Assembly (NCBI GenBank): GCA_000472185.1
Contig: AVDB01000001.1
Span: forward strand, 310,001-374,000
Direction: 5' to 3'
Length of the DNA stretch: 64,000 nt
From: Rhodobacteraceae bacterium HIMB11
GTDB lineage: Bacteria > Pseudomonadota > Alphaproteobacteria > Rhodobacterales > Rhodobacteraceae
Below are positions 62,018-64,000 of the stretch, one piece after another. Within the stretch, counting starts at the first letter, position 1. Each line of letters opens with the position of its first letter. Below the pieces are notes generated by a model, which saw only the letters and a list, made by a program, of their open reading frames with translations, was not told where the DNA came from and ran no database searches. The position numbers were made by a program, and so were the translations under genes.

Positions 62018-63397
62018 ATGGCTGATCTATTCGCGCCAACGGGTGCCGAGGCGATAAAAACATACATCTGCACAAAAGAAATAGCCAACGCCGTGTTAAC
62101 CCAATTGTCGGATGCCCAACAAAAAGCTGCACAATTCCATGGTTTTGACGGCGGTTTGGGCCAAGCATTGGTTGTGCATGCAGCGGAACAACCCATCGCA
62201 CTGTTGGGTATCGGAAATGATTCCGCGCGCAAACGCGGACGCTTTGCATTGGCAGCTGCGGCGGCAAAGCTGCCCGATGGCATCTATGAGCTCTGTAATG
62301 ATGATGCATTGCAGGGGAATTCTGCGGAATTGGTTGGTTGGTTCATCGATCAATATCGTTTTGATCGATACAAAACGATCACGCGACCCACACGGCAATT
62401 GGTCAAACCTGATTGGGCCGATGCAGATAAAATCGCTGCGATGGTCGAGGCCGAAATCCTGTGCCGAGACCTTATCAATACCCCCGCGGCCGATATGGGA
62501 CCCGCCGAACTCGCCGACGCGGTTCGGGAATTGGCGGCACAACATAAGGCGGATTTTAGTGTCATTGTGGGTGATGAATTACTTGCCCAAAATTTCCCGA
62601 TGATACACGCCGTAGGGCGCGCCGCAGAGCAAGAGCCGCGTTTGATTGACCTGAAATGGGGCAGCGCAGGGCCAAAGGTTACCTTGGTCGGCAAAGGCGT
62701 TTGTTTCGATACAGGCGGGTTGGATTTGAAACCGGCCGCCAGCATGGCCCTGATGAAGAAAGATATGGGCGGGTCTGCCAATGTCATTGCACTGGCACAT
62801 ATGATTATGCGCATGAAATTACCTGTTCAATTACGTGTACTTATCCCCGCGGTCGAAAATGCCGTATCTGGCAATGCGTTTCGCCCCAAAGACATCCTGA
62901 ATTCACGCAAAGGATTAAGCGTCGAAATCAATAACACCGATGCAGAGGGTCGCCTAGTTCTGGCCGATGCGCTGGCCTTGGCGAGTGAGGATAATCCCGA
63001 TTTCATTCTGTCCATGGCCACATTAACGGGCGCGGCACGTGTTGCGGTTGGCCCCGATATCGCACCATTCTTTTCAGGATCCGCGGCACTTTCATCGGCT
63101 TTGTTGTCGGGTTGTCTCGACGCGCAGGACCCTGTTTGGGAATTGCCATTTTGGGATCCGTATGAGGTGATGATTGAACCCGATATTGCAGATTTGGACA
63201 ATGCTCCAGCGGGCGGATTGGGCGGCGCAATCACAGCGGCCTTGTTTTTACGTAGATTTGTGAATGATCCTGAAAAATACGCGCATTTCGATATCTTTGC
63301 GTGGAGTGCGCAAAACGCCCCTGGGCGGCCTAAGGGTGGAAATTCCACTGGTGCGCGTGCCGTTTTTGAGGCGTTGCCAAAGTTTCTGAAACTGTAA
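62018..63397 (+). CDS. Leucyl aminopeptidase family protein (M17)
   Basis: 459 residues from the ATG at 62018 (GGGG upstream). The C-terminal M17 catalytic domain carries GKGVCFDTGGLDLK, KKDMGGSANVIAL and the family signature NTDAEGRLVLADAL with the zinc ligands Asp and Glu. It removes N-terminal amino acids from peptides in the cytoplasm. The N-terminal part is less conserved. It overlaps the start of the NlpC/P60 gene by one base (TAATG), a pair often seen in Rhodobacteraceae. Confidence 0.92.
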   Translation: MADLFAPTGAEAIKTYICTKEIANAVLTQLSDAQQKAAQFHGFDGGLGQALVVHAAEQPIALLGIGNDSARKRGRFALAAAAAKLPDGIYELCNDDALQGNSAELVGWFIDQYRFDRYKTITRPTRQLVKPDWADADKIAAMVEAEILCRDLINTPAADMGPAELADAVRELAAQHKADFSVIVGDELLAQNFPMIHAVGRAAEQEPRLIDLKWGSAGPKVTLVGKGVCFDTGGLDLKPAASMALMKKDMGGSANVIALAHMIMRMKLPVQLRVLIPAVENAVSGNAFRPKDILNSRKGLSVEINNTDAEGRLVLADALALASEDNPDFILSMATLTGAARVAVGPDIAPFFSGSAALSSALLSGCLDAQDPVWELPFWDPYEVMIEPDIADLDNAPAGGLGGAITAALFLRRFVNDPEKYAHFDIFAWSAQNAPGRPKGGNSTGARAVFEALPKFLKL

Positions 63398-64000
63398 TGG
63401 ATCGGCGATTTCAGGCATATAATGAACGTGTTGCTGCAATCGACCTGAAATCTGATATCGACCATCATAATTTTGTCCACCCCGAACGCTGCCAGATTGC
63501 TGTGCCTGTATGTGATTTGCTGGATCAGCCAAACGGAGATCGACAACGACAATTCCTTTATGGAGCCTCCGTTGATGTGTTGGAGGATGTCGCTGGCTGG
63601 GCCTTTGTGCGTCAACACTCAGATGGATATGTAGGGTATGTGAACTCTGCTGCATTGGGCAGCTATTCCGCCCCAACGCATTATGTCACAAACCCTTTGA
63701 CGCATTGCTATCGTGAGGCGGATTTCAAAAGCTGTGACATTGTGCAGCTACCCATGCAGTCCCAAATTAGGGTGCATGACCAAACGGAACGCTTTGGTAG
63801 AACTGACTTGGGCTGGATCCCTTTGACGCACTTGAAATCGCTTTCAGAAAAGGCCCAGGACATCGTGATAGAGGCGCAAAAGTTTCTAGGGGCGCCATAT
63901 CTGTGGGGTGGTAATACGGCATTGGGGATTGATTGTTCTGGTCTAGTTCAGGTTGCCTGCACAGCCTGCGGGATCGCCGCACCCGCCGATAGCGACTTAC
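63397..64000 (+). CDS. NlpC/P60 family peptidoglycan hydrolase (partial, cut by window end)
   Basis: 201 codons are visible from the ATG at 63397, which shares one base with the aminopeptidase stop. The first ~135 residues look like SH3-type wall-binding strands (VCDLLDQPNGDRQRQFLYGASVDVLEDV, WAFVRQHSDGYVGYV). The catalytic domain begins near residue 150 with AQKFLGAPYLWGGNTALGIDCSGLV, where the Cys is the NlpC/P60 nucleophile. It should cut peptide bonds in the cell wall. The His of the active site lies beyond the window. Confidence 0.88.
   Translation, partial: MDRRFQAYNERVAAIDLKSDIDHHNFVHPERCQIAVPVCDLLDQPNGDRQRQFLYGASVDVLEDVAGWAFVRQHSDGYVGYVNSAALGSYSAPTHYVTNPLTHCYREADFKSCDIVQLPMQSQIRVHDQTERFGRTDLGWIPLTHLKSLSEKAQDIVIEAQKFLGAPYLWGGNTALGIDCSGLVQVACTACGIAAPADSDL

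Overview
The window looks like a chromosome segment of a marine alphaproteobacterium of the Rhodobacteraceae (Roseobacter group) with a fairly low G+C content. This rests on the gene set (aerobic box benzoyl-CoA pathway with a boxR regulator, TRAP transporters, long-form PstC and PstA with N-terminal extensions, RarD, a DUF3726 protein, a leucyl aminopeptidase followed by an NlpC/P60 protein). It is a judgement from protein character, not from an rRNA. I saw no rRNA, tRNA, CRISPR array, insertion sequence or phage gene. Both ends cut through genes: katG on the left, an NlpC/P60 hydrolase on the right.

Layout. 1-4217: end of katG, then a Pho-box-preceded pstS-pstC-pstA set with no pstB, phoU or phoB after it. 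4223-11730: an acetylpolyamine amidohydrolase-like gene, a five-gene sugar/polyol-type operon (PhyH dioxygenase, IolE-like, Gfo/Idh/MocA, class II aldolase, hydroxypyruvate isomerase), an aquaporin and a second aldolase. 11860-16686: a small membrane protein, a PhyH dioxygenase paired with an HD-domain oxygenase-like protein, two EamA exporters and a nitronate monooxygenase-like enzyme.

16765-33203 is an aromatic catabolism region. It holds a Rieske oxygenase, a tight minus-strand operon boxC-boxB-boxA-thioesterase-boxR-hydratase/dehydrogenase, an upstream minus-strand operon (benzoate-CoA ligase, alpha/beta hydrolase, DUF309), a TRAP transporter and a P450. Together these would take up an aromatic acid, possibly demethylate or hydroxylate it, activate it to the CoA ester, epoxidise and open the ring, and pass products into beta-oxidation-like steps. 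The semialdehyde dehydrogenase of the pathway (boxD) is not in the window. A near-palindrome TTATGTTTCATAA recurs upstream of the Rieske gene, dctP and the P450.

33292-45955 holds several small catabolic sets: a degenerate M19 dipeptidase-like protein with an unrecognised 554-residue protein, DUF3726 and an Ldh-family dehydrogenase; a helicase/cold-shock pair; a PLP lyase-M24 peptidase-dioxygenase-DUF1330 operon with a divergent racemase; and a second Rieske oxygenase divergent from a TetR regulator. 45996-56767 contains a peptide-type ABC transporter bracketed by two paralogous amidohydrolase-CobW GTPase pairs, the most system-like unexplained arrangement here; its left part is visibly AT-rich. 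56962-64000 is mostly housekeeping: an NDUFA9-like protein, an MFS transporter, asd, a candidate structured RNA, small unknowns, leucyl aminopeptidase and NlpC/P60.

A pattern across operons is a strong hairpin just after the gene whose product should be needed in excess: pstS, boxB, dctP and the peptide-binding protein.
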